A stretch of 64,000 bases of DNA from assembly GCF_024437655.1 (NCBI RefSeq), contig NZ_JANBVF010000017.1, positions 1-64,000 of the forward strand, read 5' to 3'. Origin of the DNA: Chitinolyticbacter albus (lineage in GTDB: Bacteria > Pseudomonadota > Gammaproteobacteria > Burkholderiales > Chitinibacteraceae). The position numbers and the translations under genes are program-made. This document shows, in pieces, positions 26,646 through 35,938 of this stretch (positions are counted from its first letter, which is position 1; the number at the start of each line of letters is the position of its first letter). The notes beneath the pieces were generated by a model. That model searched no databases, was not told the DNA's origin, and saw only the letters and a program-made list of their open reading frames with translations.

Positions 26646-27388
26646 CGCGCCAATCGCGCGAACTTGATCCCGAGCGCCTTGGCGCTGGCCTCGGCCGAGG
26701 CCAGCAGCGCGGCGCGCGGTGTGGGGTCATCGCGCCAGCCTGCGGCAAGCTGGACGTCGAAATCGTGCAGCTCGCCCAGATCGGCCTGGGCGGTTTTCAG
26801 CGTGCTGTAGAGCTTGCGCTGGCGCTTGGGCAGCCACGAGCCGGCGTGCTCGATCAGGTAGCGCAGCCGTTTCACGTCGATGCGCAGCGCGTGCCAGTGC
26901 TCGGCATCACGCGGGGCCGAGAGGTCGGCGTCGAGCCGGTGCCCCAGCTTGTCGGCGCGACGCCGGATCCGGCTGCGCAATGCGCTGCGTTTGCGCTCGG
27001 CCAGGCGATTGTCGAGCCAGGCGCGGCTGGCTGCCATCAGCACCGGCCAATCCACGCTGGTCAGCGCCGTGTGCACCTCGGCATAGCCCGCGGCGCATTG
27101 TGCGGCGATGGTGGCGCGCGCCGGATGATCCGGCGGCAGTTGTTGCAGTTGCACTTCGGCATCGCGCGCCGGCCCGGTCAGGCGGGTGAGAGTACGCCAG
27201 GCGGTCAGCAGCGCAAGGTCGGTTTCCTTGCGTTTCAGGATCAGCGGCAACAGCGTTCGCCAGCCGCGTAGCGCGATGCGCAGCTGGTGCAGCGCATCCG
27301 GCTCGCCAGCGAGGACCGGATCGCGCTGCTGGGCGATGCGATCGAGCAATGCATGCAACTGGCGGGCGAGGGTGCGTTTTCTGGCCAT
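26642..27388 (-). CDS. CHAD domain protein
   Basis: 248 residues from the ATG at 27388; the frame continues upstream without a supported start. Conserved His/Arg-rich helices characteristic of CHAD are visible: ALHQLRIALRGWRTLL, HALRIDVKRLRYLIEHAG and LGELHDFDVQLA. CHAD domains bind polyphosphate. It lies 2 bp downstream of the HAD phosphatase gene, with which it is likely co-transcribed. Confidence 0.88.
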   Translation of the reverse strand: MARKRTLARQLHALLDRIAQQRDPVLAGEPDALHQLRIALRGWRTLLPLILKRKETDLALLTAWRTLTRLTGPARDAEVQLQQLPPDHPARATIAAQCAAGYAEVHTALTSVDWPVLMAASRAWLDNRLAERKRSALRSRIRRRADKLGHRLDADLSAPRDAEHWHALRIDVKRLRYLIEHAGSWLPKRQRKLYSTLKTAQADLGELHDFDVQLAAGWRDDPTPRAALLASAEASAKALGIKFARLAR

Positions 27389-27390
27389 GT

Positions 27391-28074
27391 TCAAGCCCCG
27401 GTCTGGACGGCGAGCCAGTCGGCGGCGACGCGTTGTGCCTCGGCCAGCGAGGCGACAACGGGCACGCCCAGCGCCAGCGTTTCGGGAGTCGGATCTTTTA
27501 GATCCGGCACCATGATGACGCGGCAGCCGGCGGCATGCGCCGCGGCGACGCCAAAGTTGGAATCCTCGAACACGATGCATTGTTCCGGTTTGACGCAAAG
27601 CAAACTTGCGGCTTTCAGGTAGATGTCTGGTGCGGGTTTGGGATGTTCGATCTCGTCGCCGCACACGGTATGGCTGAAGCGACGCAGGATATCGACGGCG
27701 GTGAGGTGATGCTCGGCGATGCTGCGCCGAGTCGATGTCGCCACCGCCTTGGGCAGCGTGGCCGCTTCCAGCCAGTCGAGCAGCGGCAACAGGCCGTGCT
27801 TGAGCGGTATCGGCGCCAGCGTCGCCTGCAGGTAGCGCTGGTGCGTGGCGGCCAGCAGCGATTCGGTGGGGAAGTCGTGGCCGAACAGGTCGGTGAGGTA
27901 GGCGGGGGCCTTGCTGATATGCATGCCCACCATGCCAAGGGCGGCGCTGTGCGGAAAAGGGATATCGAGCGAGCTCGCCGCATCCAGCCAGCAGTCGATG
28001 GCGATGCGCTCGGTATCGAGCATCAGGCCATCCATGTCGAAGATGGCGGCGCGCGGTGGGGCGAAGGTGGGCAT
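27391..28074 (-). CDS. HAD-superfamily phosphatase
   Basis: 227 residues with the HAD signature FDMDGLMLDTE (nucleophile Asp13, acid Asp15), the motif II serine/threonine in VATST, and motif III/IV in KPAPDIYLKAA...VFEDSNFG. Beta-phosphoglucomutase/GS1-like subfamily by pattern; the substrate is unknown. Confidence 0.9.
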   Translation of the reverse strand: MPTFAPPRAAIFDMDGLMLDTERIAIDCWLDAASSLDIPFPHSAALGMVGMHISKAPAYLTDLFGHDFPTESLLAATHQRYLQATLAPIPLKHGLLPLLDWLEAATLPKAVATSTRRSIAEHHLTAVDILRRFSHTVCGDEIEHPKPAPDIYLKAASLLCVKPEQCIVFEDSNFGVAAAHAAGCRVIMVPDLKDPTPETLALGVPVVASLAEAQRVAADWLAVQTGA

Positions 28075-28131
28075 GGCGTTGGGCGGGCGTGGGTAAAATA
28101 AGGCGATTCGCCGAGTCTAACCGAGTTCCCG

Positions 28132-28524
28132 ATGAAACAAGCCGTCACCCCCGCCTGCCATTGCGGCCTGCCTGCAACCTACGCCGCCTGCTGCGGCCGC
28201 TACCATGACGGCGAGGCGGCGCCGACGGCCGAGGCGCTGATGCGCTCGCGTTACAGCGCCTATGTGCTGGGGCTGGAAGCGTATCTGCTGGCGACCTGGC
28301 ATGCGTCGACCCGGCCAGCGACGCTGGACCTCGCGGCCGACGCGCCGGCGCGCTGGCTGGGGCTGGCAATCAAACGGCACGAAGCGAGCGGCGATACGGC
28401 GCTCGTCGAGTTCCTGGCACGCTACAAGGTGGGCGGGCGCGCCCATCGCCTGCATGAAACCAGCCGTTTCGTGCGCGAGGCTGGGTGCTGGTTCTACGTT
28501 GATGGTGATCTGCACCAGAACTGA
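28132..28524 (+). CDS. YchJ family (UPF0225) protein
   Basis: 130 residues with N-terminal SEC-C-like cysteines (CHCGLPATYAACCGRYH) and the family core APTAEALMRSRYSAYVLG...YLLATWH, ending in an NTF2-like fold (FLARYKVGGRAHRLHETSRF...GCWFYVDGD). Cytosolic, probable zinc binding, function unknown. Confidence 0.9.
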   Translation: MKQAVTPACHCGLPATYAACCGRYHDGEAAPTAEALMRSRYSAYVLGLEAYLLATWHASTRPATLDLAADAPARWLGLAIKRHEASGDTALVEFLARYKVGGRAHRLHETSRFVREAGCWFYVDGDLHQN

Positions 28525-28625
28525 GTGGCACAAACGCCACAGGCGCCGCCACGGTGCAGGTGCTTGATTTTTCATGCCCTCAACTGGTGAGGGAAAGTCC
28601 TAAGGGCTGATTTTCTGCACCAGGC

Positions 28626-28654
28626 TTGACTTCGGTCCATTCCAACGATAATTT
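28626..28654 (+). promoter_or_regulatory. Promoter of psrA-like gene
   Basis: TTGACT (28626-28631), 17-bp spacer, TAATTT (28649-28654). The PsrA-box palindrome covers the -10 end and the expected start site, which fits autorepression. Confidence 0.65.
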
Positions 28655-28671
28655 CAAACAGACGTTTGAAA
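28652..28671. promoter_or_regulatory. PsrA-box operator
   Basis: Perfect palindrome TTTCAAAC-agac-GTTTGAAA. The core CAAAC-N4-GTTTG matches the (G/C)AAAC-N2-4-GTTT(G/C) site known for PsrA of pseudomonads. It overlaps the -10 of the regulator gene, 66 bp before its ATG. Confidence 0.75.
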
Positions 28672-28698
28672 CCCGGTCTGTCGGGTTACGTGAATACT

Positions 28699-28719
28699 AC
28701 CGGTCTGATCGAGACCGGT
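28699..28719. promoter_or_regulatory. Second palindrome in psrA leader
   Basis: Perfect 8-bp inverted repeat ACCGGTCT-gatcg-AGACCGGT, 18-38 bp before the start codon. It differs in sequence from the PsrA box, so it is either a site for another regulator or an mRNA hairpin just upstream of the RBS. Confidence 0.5.
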
Positions 28720-28736
28720 TATCGCTGGAGACCGAT

Positions 28737-29384
28737 ATGGCTGAAACAGCCAAGGCGCAGGAAACATCGACGCGCATACTCGACGCTGCCGAAGTGCTGT
28801 TTGTCGAGCATGGCTTCGACGCGACTTCGATGCGCATGATCACCCAGACCGCCGGCGTGAACATCGCTGCGGTGAACTACTACTTCGGCTCCAAGGACGG
28901 TCTTTTCAAGGCGGTGTTCGAACGCCGTGCCGAACCCTTCGCCCGGCTCACGCTTGGGCGGCTTGACGAAATCGAAGCGGGTGGTGCCGTGCCGTCCACC
29001 CGCCAGATCACCGAGGCCTTCGTTGCCGCCTCGGCCACGATGGGCAGCGACAGCTCGCTGGGTGGGCAGTTGTTTGTCCGCTTGCTCGGTCGCACCTTCG
29101 TCGAGCCTCATCCCATCCTCAAGGAAAGCATGCCGCGCCGCTATGGCGAGGTGACCCGGCGTTACATCGCGGCTTACCAAAGGGCGCTGCCCCAGCTTTC
29201 CGATGCCGAAGTGCACTGGCGTTTCCATTTCCTCACCAGCGCCATGTTCAACGCCTTTGCCGGCAACAACGTGCTGCGCCTGTTCATGACCCAGCCTCTC
29301 GTCAACGCGCGTGATCCGCAGCTGATCGCGCGCATGTTGCTGCCCTTTATCGAAGCCGGCCTCAACGCGTCGGCTGCCGAATAA
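28737..29384 (+). CDS. psrA: TetR-family fatty-acid regulator (PsrA-like)
   Basis: 215 residues from the ATG at 28737 (GGAG 8 nt upstream). N-terminal HTH: RILDAAEVLFVEHGFDATSMRMITQTAGVNIAAVNYYFGSKD region, residues about 12-58. The C-terminal ligand domain is of the PsrA/TetR_C_33 style (RPLLG-like LFVRLLGRTFVEPHP, FNAFAGNNVLRLF). The name is inferred from three signs: family pattern, the PsrA-box over its promoter, and fadE starting 18 bp downstream. It presumably represses the fad genes and is released by long-chain acyl-CoA or fatty acid. Confidence 0.82.
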   Translation: MAETAKAQETSTRILDAAEVLFVEHGFDATSMRMITQTAGVNIAAVNYYFGSKDGLFKAVFERRAEPFARLTLGRLDEIEAGGAVPSTRQITEAFVAASATMGSDSSLGGQLFVRLLGRTFVEPHPILKESMPRRYGEVTRRYIAAYQRALPQLSDAEVHWRFHFLTSAMFNAFAGNNVLRLFMTQPLVNARDPQLIARMLLPFIEAGLNASAAE

Positions 29385-29402
29385 CCCGGAGAATTTCCTA
29401 TC

Positions 29403-31859
29403 ATGACCGTGCTGATCTGTGTGGCCGTCATCCTTGTCGTTGTCACCCTGCTGGCCTATTGGCGAGCGCCCTTGTGGCTTAGCTCGTTGCTGGCGCTGGC
29501 TGCCGTCGGCTATGCCGTGCTGGGCTGCGGCTCGCACTGGGCCTGGCTCGTCGCCGCCGTGCTGGTGCTGGCCGTGCTCAATCTCAAGCCGCTGCGTCGC
29601 GCCGTGCTGACCGGCCCGATGTTCCAGGTGTTCAAGAAGATCACGCCGCCGATGTCGCAGACCGAGCAGGAAGCGGTCGACGCGGGCACCGTGTGGTGGG
29701 ATCGCGACCTGTTCTCCGGCAAGCCCGATTTCGATCGTCTGCACAGCTTTCCCGCGCCCAAGCTCACGGCGGAAGAACAGGCCTTCATCGATGGCCCGAC
29801 CGAAGAGCTGTGCGCCATGCTCGACGACTGGAAGATCACCACCGAGACCAAGGATCTGTCGGCCGAAGCCTGGCAGTTCATCAAGGACCAGGGCTTCCTG
29901 GGCATGATCATCAAGCGGGAGTATGGTGGGCTGGAGTTTTCCAACTACGCCCATGCCCGCGTGGTGACCAAGATCGCCACCCGCTCGGGCTCGGCCGCGG
30001 TCACCGTGATGGTGCCCAACTCGCTCGGACCCGGCGAGCTGTTGCAGCACTACGGCACCGAGGAGCAGAAGAACTATTTCCTGCCGCGCTTGGCCCGCGG
30101 CATCGAGATCCCGTGCTTCGCACTGACCAGCCCCGAGGCTGGGTCGGACGCCGGTGGCATTCCGGATTTTGGCGTCGTCACCCGTGGCAGCTATACCGAT
30201 CCGCGTACCGGCGAGCGCCATGAGGACGTGCTCGGTATCAAACTGTCGTGGGAGAAGCGCTACATCACGCTGGGCCCGGTCGCGACCATCCTGGGCATGG
30301 CGTTCAAGCTGTACGATCCGGACCATCTGTTGGGTGACAAGGACGAGATCGGCATCACCTGCGCGCTGATCCCGACCCAGCACGAAGGCGTGAACATTGG
30401 CCGGCGCCACTATCCGGGCACCGCGGTGTTCATGAACGGCCCGAACTGGGGCAAGGATGTATTCATCCCGATGGAGTGGGTGATCGGCGGAGCGAGCTAC
30501 GTCGGCCAGGGCTGGCGCATGCTGGTCGAGTGCCTGTCGGTGGGACGCTGCATTTCGCTGCCGGCGATGTCGGTCGCCTCGGGCAAGCTCGCGGCCTATA
30601 CCACCGGCGCCTATGCCCGCATCCGCAACCAGTTCGGCCTCGCCATCGGCCGTTTCGAGGGCGTGGACGAGGCGCTGGGCCGTATCGGTGGCCATGCCTA
30701 CCAGATGGATGCCGCGCAGCGCCTGGCGCTGACCGGCCTCGACATGGGCGAGAAACCGTCGGTGCTGTCGGGCATCCTCAAGTATCACAACACCGAGCGC
30801 ATGCGCTCAGTGATCAACGATGCCATGGACGTGCATGCCGGCAAGGCGGTGTGCGTCGGGCCGCGCAACTATCTGGCCTCGGGCTATGGTGCGATTCCGG
30901 TGGCGATCACCGTCGAAGGGGCCAACATCCTGACGCGCTCGATGATCATCTATGGCCAGGGCGCCATCCGCTGCCACCCGTTCGTGCTGAAGGAAATGCG
31001 CGCCGCGATGGCCAACGATCTGAATACCTTCGATGACGCCGTGATCGGTCATATCGGTTTCACGATTTCCAACAAGGCACGCGCCTGCGTCATGGGCCTG
31101 ACCGGCGCGCGCCTGGTGTCGGCACCGAAATCCGGCCCGACCGCGCAGAACTACCGCGATATCGTGCGCCTCTCGTCCGCGTTCGCTTTCCTCTCCGACA
31201 TGGGCATGGCCACGCTGGGCGGCAGCCTCAAGTTCCGCGAGAAGCTGTCGGCGCGCCTCGGCGACATGCTGTCCAATCTCTATATCGCTACTGCCGCATT
31301 GAAGAAATTTCACGATGACGGCGAGCCCAAGGAAGACCGCCCCTTCGTGCGCTGGGCCGTGGAATCGGCGCTGTACGATTGCCAGGAGGCCATGAACGGT
31401 TTCCTCAACAATCATCCGAACCGCTTCCTGGCCTGGTGCATGCGCCGCGTGGTGTTCCCGCTGGGCATGAGCCTCAAGGGCCCGGCCGACCGTGTGGGCA
31501 CGCGAATTGCCCGCGCGCTGATGGAGCCTTCGGTGTCGCGCGATCGCCTGGTGCAATACATGTATCTGCCCAAGGATGAAACGGATGCGGTCGGTGTGCT
31601 GGAGCACGCGCTCAAGGCGGTGATCGATACCGAAGGCATGGAAAGCAAGCTGCGCCGCGCGCAGCGCGAAGGCCAGCTCAAGGCCATCACCGCGCGCGAT
31701 CGGCTGCAGGAAGCGCGTGGCAAGGGTCTGCTGACCGATGCCGAGTTCGCTGCGGTCGAGCGCGCCCGCCGCCTCAAGCGCGAGGTGATCATGGTCGATG
31801 ATTTCGACGCCGAACTGAAAGCGGCCGATCCCGATGCCATCCATCGTGTGGTGATCTGA
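29403..31859 (+). CDS. fadE: Acyl-CoA dehydrogenase FadE
   Basis: 818 residues, the length of E. coli-type FadE. Two N-terminal transmembrane helices (residues 3-20 and 27-60) precede the dehydrogenase domains (GFLGMIIKREYGGLEFS; CFALTSPEAGSDAGG, the FAD/substrate region) and the DUF1974-type C-terminal extension (LKFREKLSARLGDMLSNLY). It catalyses the first, FAD-dependent oxidation of acyl-CoA to trans-2-enoyl-CoA at the membrane. Probably cotranscribed with psrA and under the same operator. Confidence 0.96.
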   Translation: MTVLICVAVILVVVTLLAYWRAPLWLSSLLALAAVGYAVLGCGSHWAWLVAAVLVLAVLNLKPLRRAVLTGPMFQVFKKITPPMSQTEQEAVDAGTVWWDRDLFSGKPDFDRLHSFPAPKLTAEEQAFIDGPTEELCAMLDDWKITTETKDLSAEAWQFIKDQGFLGMIIKREYGGLEFSNYAHARVVTKIATRSGSAAVTVMVPNSLGPGELLQHYGTEEQKNYFLPRLARGIEIPCFALTSPEAGSDAGGIPDFGVVTRGSYTDPRTGERHEDVLGIKLSWEKRYITLGPVATILGMAFKLYDPDHLLGDKDEIGITCALIPTQHEGVNIGRRHYPGTAVFMNGPNWGKDVFIPMEWVIGGASYVGQGWRMLVECLSVGRCISLPAMSVASGKLAAYTTGAYARIRNQFGLAIGRFEGVDEALGRIGGHAYQMDAAQRLALTGLDMGEKPSVLSGILKYHNTERMRSVINDAMDVHAGKAVCVGPRNYLASGYGAIPVAITVEGANILTRSMIIYGQGAIRCHPFVLKEMRAAMANDLNTFDDAVIGHIGFTISNKARACVMGLTGARLVSAPKSGPTAQNYRDIVRLSSAFAFLSDMGMATLGGSLKFREKLSARLGDMLSNLYIATAALKKFHDDGEPKEDRPFVRWAVESALYDCQEAMNGFLNNHPNRFLAWCMRRVVFPLGMSLKGPADRVGTRIARALMEPSVSRDRLVQYMYLPKDETDAVGVLEHALKAVIDTEGMESKLRRAQREGQLKAITARDRLQEARGKGLLTDAEFAAVERARRLKREVIMVDDFDAELKAADPDAIHRVVI

Positions 31860-31961
31860 ACGCGATGGCATTCCGTACCCGCCCGGTCTTGACTGGGCGG
31901 TGAACTAAACACCAGCCAGACGGGGACGCAGCACCAGCTGCATATTTTGGAGAGCACGAGA

Positions 31962-33323
31962 ATGAAGAAAATCGCTGTTGCTGTACGCATGATCGGCGCT
32001 GGTTCGCTTGCGCTGATGACGGGCCAGGCACTGGCTTCCGGCTATCACTTCGGCACGCAAAGCGCCAGCAACCAGGGCGTGGCCAATTCCGGCGCGGCGC
32101 AGGTGATGGATGCCTCGACCATCTTCTACAACCCGGCCGGCATGACGCGCCTGAAAGGCACCAACCTCACCGGCGTGCTCAACGTGATCATCCCGGATGG
32201 CGAGTTCGAGAACGATGGCAGCACCAGCGCGGCAGGTCGGCCCATTGCGGGCAATGACGGCGGCAACTTTGGCTCGACCACGCCAGTGCCGCATTTCTAC
32301 AGCACTTACCAGATCGACGACGCGCTGACGGTCGGTCTGGGCGTTTTCGTGCCGTTCGGCTCGCACAGCGATTACGACGAGAACTGGGTGGGCCGCTACA
32401 ACTCGCTGGAAAACCAGGTCCAGACCATCAATATCAACCCGTCGATCGCCTACAAGGTGAACAACGTGGTGTCGCTGGGCGCCGGTGTGAGCATGCAGTA
32501 CATCAAGGGCAAGCTGTCCAAGGCCATCGACTTCGGTACCGGCGTGGCGGCCCAGCTGGGTAACCCGGGTCTGGTACCGCTGCTCGGCGCCAATCCCACC
32601 TACGACGGCAGCGTGGTGATCAAGGGGGACGACATCGGCTACGGCTTCAACCTGGGCGCCTTGTTCGAGATCAGCGAAAGCACCCGCGTCGGTGTGGCCT
32701 ATCGCTCCAAGATCAAGCACGAGCTCGAAGGCGACGCGGATTTCACCGTGCCGCAGACCTTCGCTTCGATCGCCGCGCTCGGCCCGGCCGGCGCCATCGT
32801 TCAGGCCGGCCTCAATGCCCGGTACCAGGACACCGACGCCAAGCTGAACATCGATACGCCCGAATCGTTCTCGATCAACGGTTTTCACCAGATCAACGAT
32901 CAATGGACGGTAACGGCCGACTACACCCGCACCAAGCACTCGCGGCTGAAGGAACTCCGCGTGGAGCTCGAAGGCCGCAATGATGCCGTGACGGTCACCG
33001 ACTGGAACAACACCAACCGTTATTCGATCGGTACTACCTACAAGCTCAACCAGAAATGGCTGCTGCGCGGCGGTCTGGCGTACGACGAGGCACCGGAGGA
33101 CGACGACAACCGCATTCCGGGCATACCCGATAGCGACCGCACCTGGTTCGCCGTGGGCGCCAACTACGCGTTGACCGACTACAGCTCGATCGATCTGGCC
33201 GCGATCTATGTTTCGCTGAGGAAGGCGCCAATCGAACAGCTCGACGAGAACGGCTCTACGGTACGCGGCGACTACGACGTGAACTCGATCACGCTGGGCG
33301 CCCAGTACAACCACCGCTTCTGA
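31962..33323 (+). CDS. fadL: FadL-type outer-membrane fatty-acid transporter
   Basis: 453 residues from the ATG at 31962 (GGAGAG upstream). A signal peptide ends at GQALA. The mature N-terminus SGYHFGTQSASNQGVANSGAAQVMDASTIFYNPAGM is diagnostic of FadL, whose N-terminal hatch plugs the barrel, and the C-terminal Phe is the usual outer-membrane signal. It imports long-chain fatty acids for the beta-oxidation enzymes encoded on either side. Confidence 0.95.
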   Translation: MKKIAVAVRMIGAGSLALMTGQALASGYHFGTQSASNQGVANSGAAQVMDASTIFYNPAGMTRLKGTNLTGVLNVIIPDGEFENDGSTSAAGRPIAGNDGGNFGSTTPVPHFYSTYQIDDALTVGLGVFVPFGSHSDYDENWVGRYNSLENQVQTININPSIAYKVNNVVSLGAGVSMQYIKGKLSKAIDFGTGVAAQLGNPGLVPLLGANPTYDGSVVIKGDDIGYGFNLGALFEISESTRVGVAYRSKIKHELEGDADFTVPQTFASIAALGPAGAIVQAGLNARYQDTDAKLNIDTPESFSINGFHQINDQWTVTADYTRTKHSRLKELRVELEGRNDAVTVTDWNNTNRYSIGTTYKLNQKWLLRGGLAYDEAPEDDDNRIPGIPDSDRTWFAVGANYALTDYSSIDLAAIYVSLRKAPIEQLDENGSTVRGDYDVNSITLGAQYNHRF

Positions 33324-33382
33324 TCCACCCCGCCGGGCGGCGTCCCCGCCCGGCCCTTTATCACTGCGAGGTCCACATCAAC

Positions 33383-35755
33383 ATGGCCAACGTGCATATC
33401 CGCCGCGTCGCGGTACTGGGCGCCGGCGTCATGGGCGCACAGATTGCCGCCCATCTCGTCAACGCCGGTATCGAGACCGTCCTCTTCGACCTGCCGGCCA
33501 AGGAGGGCGATGCCAACGGCATCGTGCTGAAGGCGATCGACAACCTGAAGAAGCTCAAGCCCGCACCGGTGATGTCCGCCATGCGCGCCGAGCTGATCCA
33601 GCCAGCCAACTATGGCTCGGATCTGGAACTGCTCGCCTCGTGCGACCTGGTGATCGAAGCGATCGCCGAACGCCTGGACTGGAAGCTTGATCTCTATCAC
33701 AAGATAGCGCCGCACCTGGCGCCGCACGCCATCCTCGCGACCAATACCTCGGGCCTGTCGATCCAGAAGCTCGCCGATGGCGTGCCGGGCAGCCTGCAAA
33801 GCCGTTTCTGCGGCATCCATTTTTTCAACCCGCCGCGCTACATGTACCTGGTCGAGCTGATCCCGCTCGCCAAGACCGACGCAGCGCTGCTCGACAACCT
33901 GGAAAGCTTCCTGGTCACTCGCCTGGGCAAGGGCGTGGTGCGGGCCAAGGACACCCCCAATTTCATCGGCAACCGCATCGGCGTGTTCTCGATGCTGGCG
34001 ACCATACATCACGCCGAACAGTTCGGTATCCGTTTCGATGTCGTCGACGACCTGACCGGCCCGCGCATGGGCCGGCCGAAGTCGGCGACCTTCCGCACTG
34101 CCGACGTGGTCGGTCTCGATACCTTCGCCCATGTGGTGAAGACCATGACCGACAATCTGCAGGGCGACCCCTGGGCGGCGTACTACACGATCCCGGGCTG
34201 GCTGACCGCATTGATCGAGAAGGGTGCGCTGGGCCAGAAAACGAAGGCTGGCATTTACAAGAAGGATGGCAAGGCCATCCTGGTGCTCGATCCCAAGGCG
34301 GGCGACTACGTGCCGTCGGGGCAGAAGGGCAGCGACGAGGTCAAGGCCATCCTCAAGGTCGACGATCCGGCCGAGAAAATACGCCAGCTGCGTGCGTCGA
34401 ACCATCCGGAAGCGCAATTCCTCTGGGCCTGCCTGCGCGATGTGTGGCACTACGTAGCGACATTGCTGCCGACCATCGCCGATTCGGCGCGTGACATCGA
34501 TTTCGCCATCCGCTGGGGCTTCGGCTGGAAGCAAGGCCCGTTCGAATTGTGGCAGGCCGCGGGCTGGAAGGCGGTCGCCGAGGCCGTCGCCGCCGATATC
34601 GCCGCTGGCAAGAGCATGGCCAACAGCACCTTGCCGGCCTGGGTCGGTCAGGTGGACGGCGTGCATGCTCCGGCTGGCAGCTACAGCGTGGCGCAGGGCA
34701 AGCTGGTTGGCCGCTCGATGCTGCCGGTGTACGGCCGCCAGCTCTATCCGCCGCAACTGGTTGGCGAAGCCGAGCCGGATTACGGTGAGACCGTGTTCGA
34801 GAACGACAGCGTACGGCTGTGGCTGCCGCCCGCGGCACCGGACGTGCCGGTGCTGACATTCACCACCAAGGCGCACGCCATCGGCGCCAACGTGCTCGCC
34901 GGCGTGCAACAGGCGATCAAGATCGCCGAAGAACGCTTCCAGGGCCTGGTGATCTGGCATCCGGACGCACCGTTCTCGGTGGGGGCCGATCTGGCGAGCA
35001 TGGGTCCGGCCTTCATGACCGGTGACTTCGGCGCGATCGAGAACATGGTCGCCGAGTTCCAGAACACCTCGATGGCGATCAAGTACGCCAAGGTGCCGGT
35101 GGTCGGCGCCGCGCAAGGCTACGCCTTCGGCGGCGGCTGCGAGTTCCTGATGCACTGCGCCCGGGTGGTCGCCGCGGTAGAAACCTATATCGGTCTCGTC
35201 GAGGTCGGCGTAGGCCTCTTGCCGGCCGGTGGCGGCTGCAAGGAATTCGCGCTGCGCGCCAGCCGTGAGGCCAAGGGGGGTGACATCCTGGCCGCGCTCA
35301 AGGACTACTACATGGCGATGGCCATGGCCAAGGTCGGCACCAGCGCCGAGGAGGGCCAGCAGATCGGCTACCTCAAAGAATCGGACATCGTCCTGTTCAA
35401 TGCCAACGAGCTGCTCTACGTCGCGCAGGCGCAGGTGCGGGCGCTGGCCGCTACCGGTTATCGTCCGCCGGTCAAGCCCAAGACCTTCCCGGTCGCCGGC
35501 CGTGCCGGTGCCGCCACCATCAAGGGGCAGCTGATTAACATGCTGGAAGGCGGCTTCATCTCCAAGTACGACTACCACATCGGCGTGCAGATCGCCGAGG
35601 TGGTCACCGGTGGCGATGTCGACGCCGGTACCCAGGTGAACGAGGAGTGGATCCTCCGGCTTGAGCGTGAGCGTTTCATGGGGCTGTTGAAGAAGGGCAA
35701 GACCCAGGAGCGGATCATGTACATGCTGGAGAACAATAAGCCTCTCCGAAACTGA
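33383..35755 (+). CDS. fadN: 3-hydroxyacyl-CoA dehydrogenase/enoyl-CoA hydratase (FadN type)
   Basis: 790 residues. The NAD-binding dehydrogenase domain comes first (GAGVMGAQIAAHLVNAG near 10-26; HFFNPPRYMYLVEL signature), and the crotonase/enoyl-CoA hydratase domain comes last (GAAQGYAFGGGCEFLMHCARVVAA). This order is that of Bacillus FadN and the reverse of E. coli FadB. It performs hydration and NAD-dependent oxidation of enoyl-CoA. Its partner thiolase follows 183 bp downstream. Confidence 0.94.
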   Translation: MANVHIRRVAVLGAGVMGAQIAAHLVNAGIETVLFDLPAKEGDANGIVLKAIDNLKKLKPAPVMSAMRAELIQPANYGSDLELLASCDLVIEAIAERLDWKLDLYHKIAPHLAPHAILATNTSGLSIQKLADGVPGSLQSRFCGIHFFNPPRYMYLVELIPLAKTDAALLDNLESFLVTRLGKGVVRAKDTPNFIGNRIGVFSMLATIHHAEQFGIRFDVVDDLTGPRMGRPKSATFRTADVVGLDTFAHVVKTMTDNLQGDPWAAYYTIPGWLTALIEKGALGQKTKAGIYKKDGKAILVLDPKAGDYVPSGQKGSDEVKAILKVDDPAEKIRQLRASNHPEAQFLWACLRDVWHYVATLLPTIADSARDIDFAIRWGFGWKQGPFELWQAAGWKAVAEAVAADIAAGKSMANSTLPAWVGQVDGVHAPAGSYSVAQGKLVGRSMLPVYGRQLYPPQLVGEAEPDYGETVFENDSVRLWLPPAAPDVPVLTFTTKAHAIGANVLAGVQQAIKIAEERFQGLVIWHPDAPFSVGADLASMGPAFMTGDFGAIENMVAEFQNTSMAIKYAKVPVVGAAQGYAFGGGCEFLMHCARVVAAVETYIGLVEVGVGLLPAGGGCKEFALRASREAKGGDILAALKDYYMAMAMAKVGTSAEEGQQIGYLKESDIVLFNANELLYVAQAQVRALAATGYRPPVKPKTFPVAGRAGAATIKGQLINMLEGGFISKYDYHIGVQIAEVVTGGDVDAGTQVNEEWILRLERERFMGLLKKGKTQERIMYMLENNKPLRN

Positions 35756-35938
35756 TCTGCGGGCCTCCGCGACGCATGGCTGCGTCATTGGGGCTGGTTT
35801 GGCTGCTCATGGGCATCAGCCCATTGCGCGGCCTCTCCATCCCCATTCCTTGCCCTGCGCCGCGGCCTTCCCGCAGCTCCGCGGATTCTGGAATCAAGGC
35901 GGTTTATATACTGCCCAAAAGCAAATCAGGAGCTCCTC

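Noticed and set aside
28719-30788. 689-codon minus-strand frame opposite psrA-fadE
   Set aside because: Antisense shadow; the plus strand encodes complete TetR and FadE proteins with RBSs.
33272-35788. 838-codon minus-strand frame opposite the FadN-type gene
   Set aside because: Antisense shadow in high-GC DNA; no recognisable domain.
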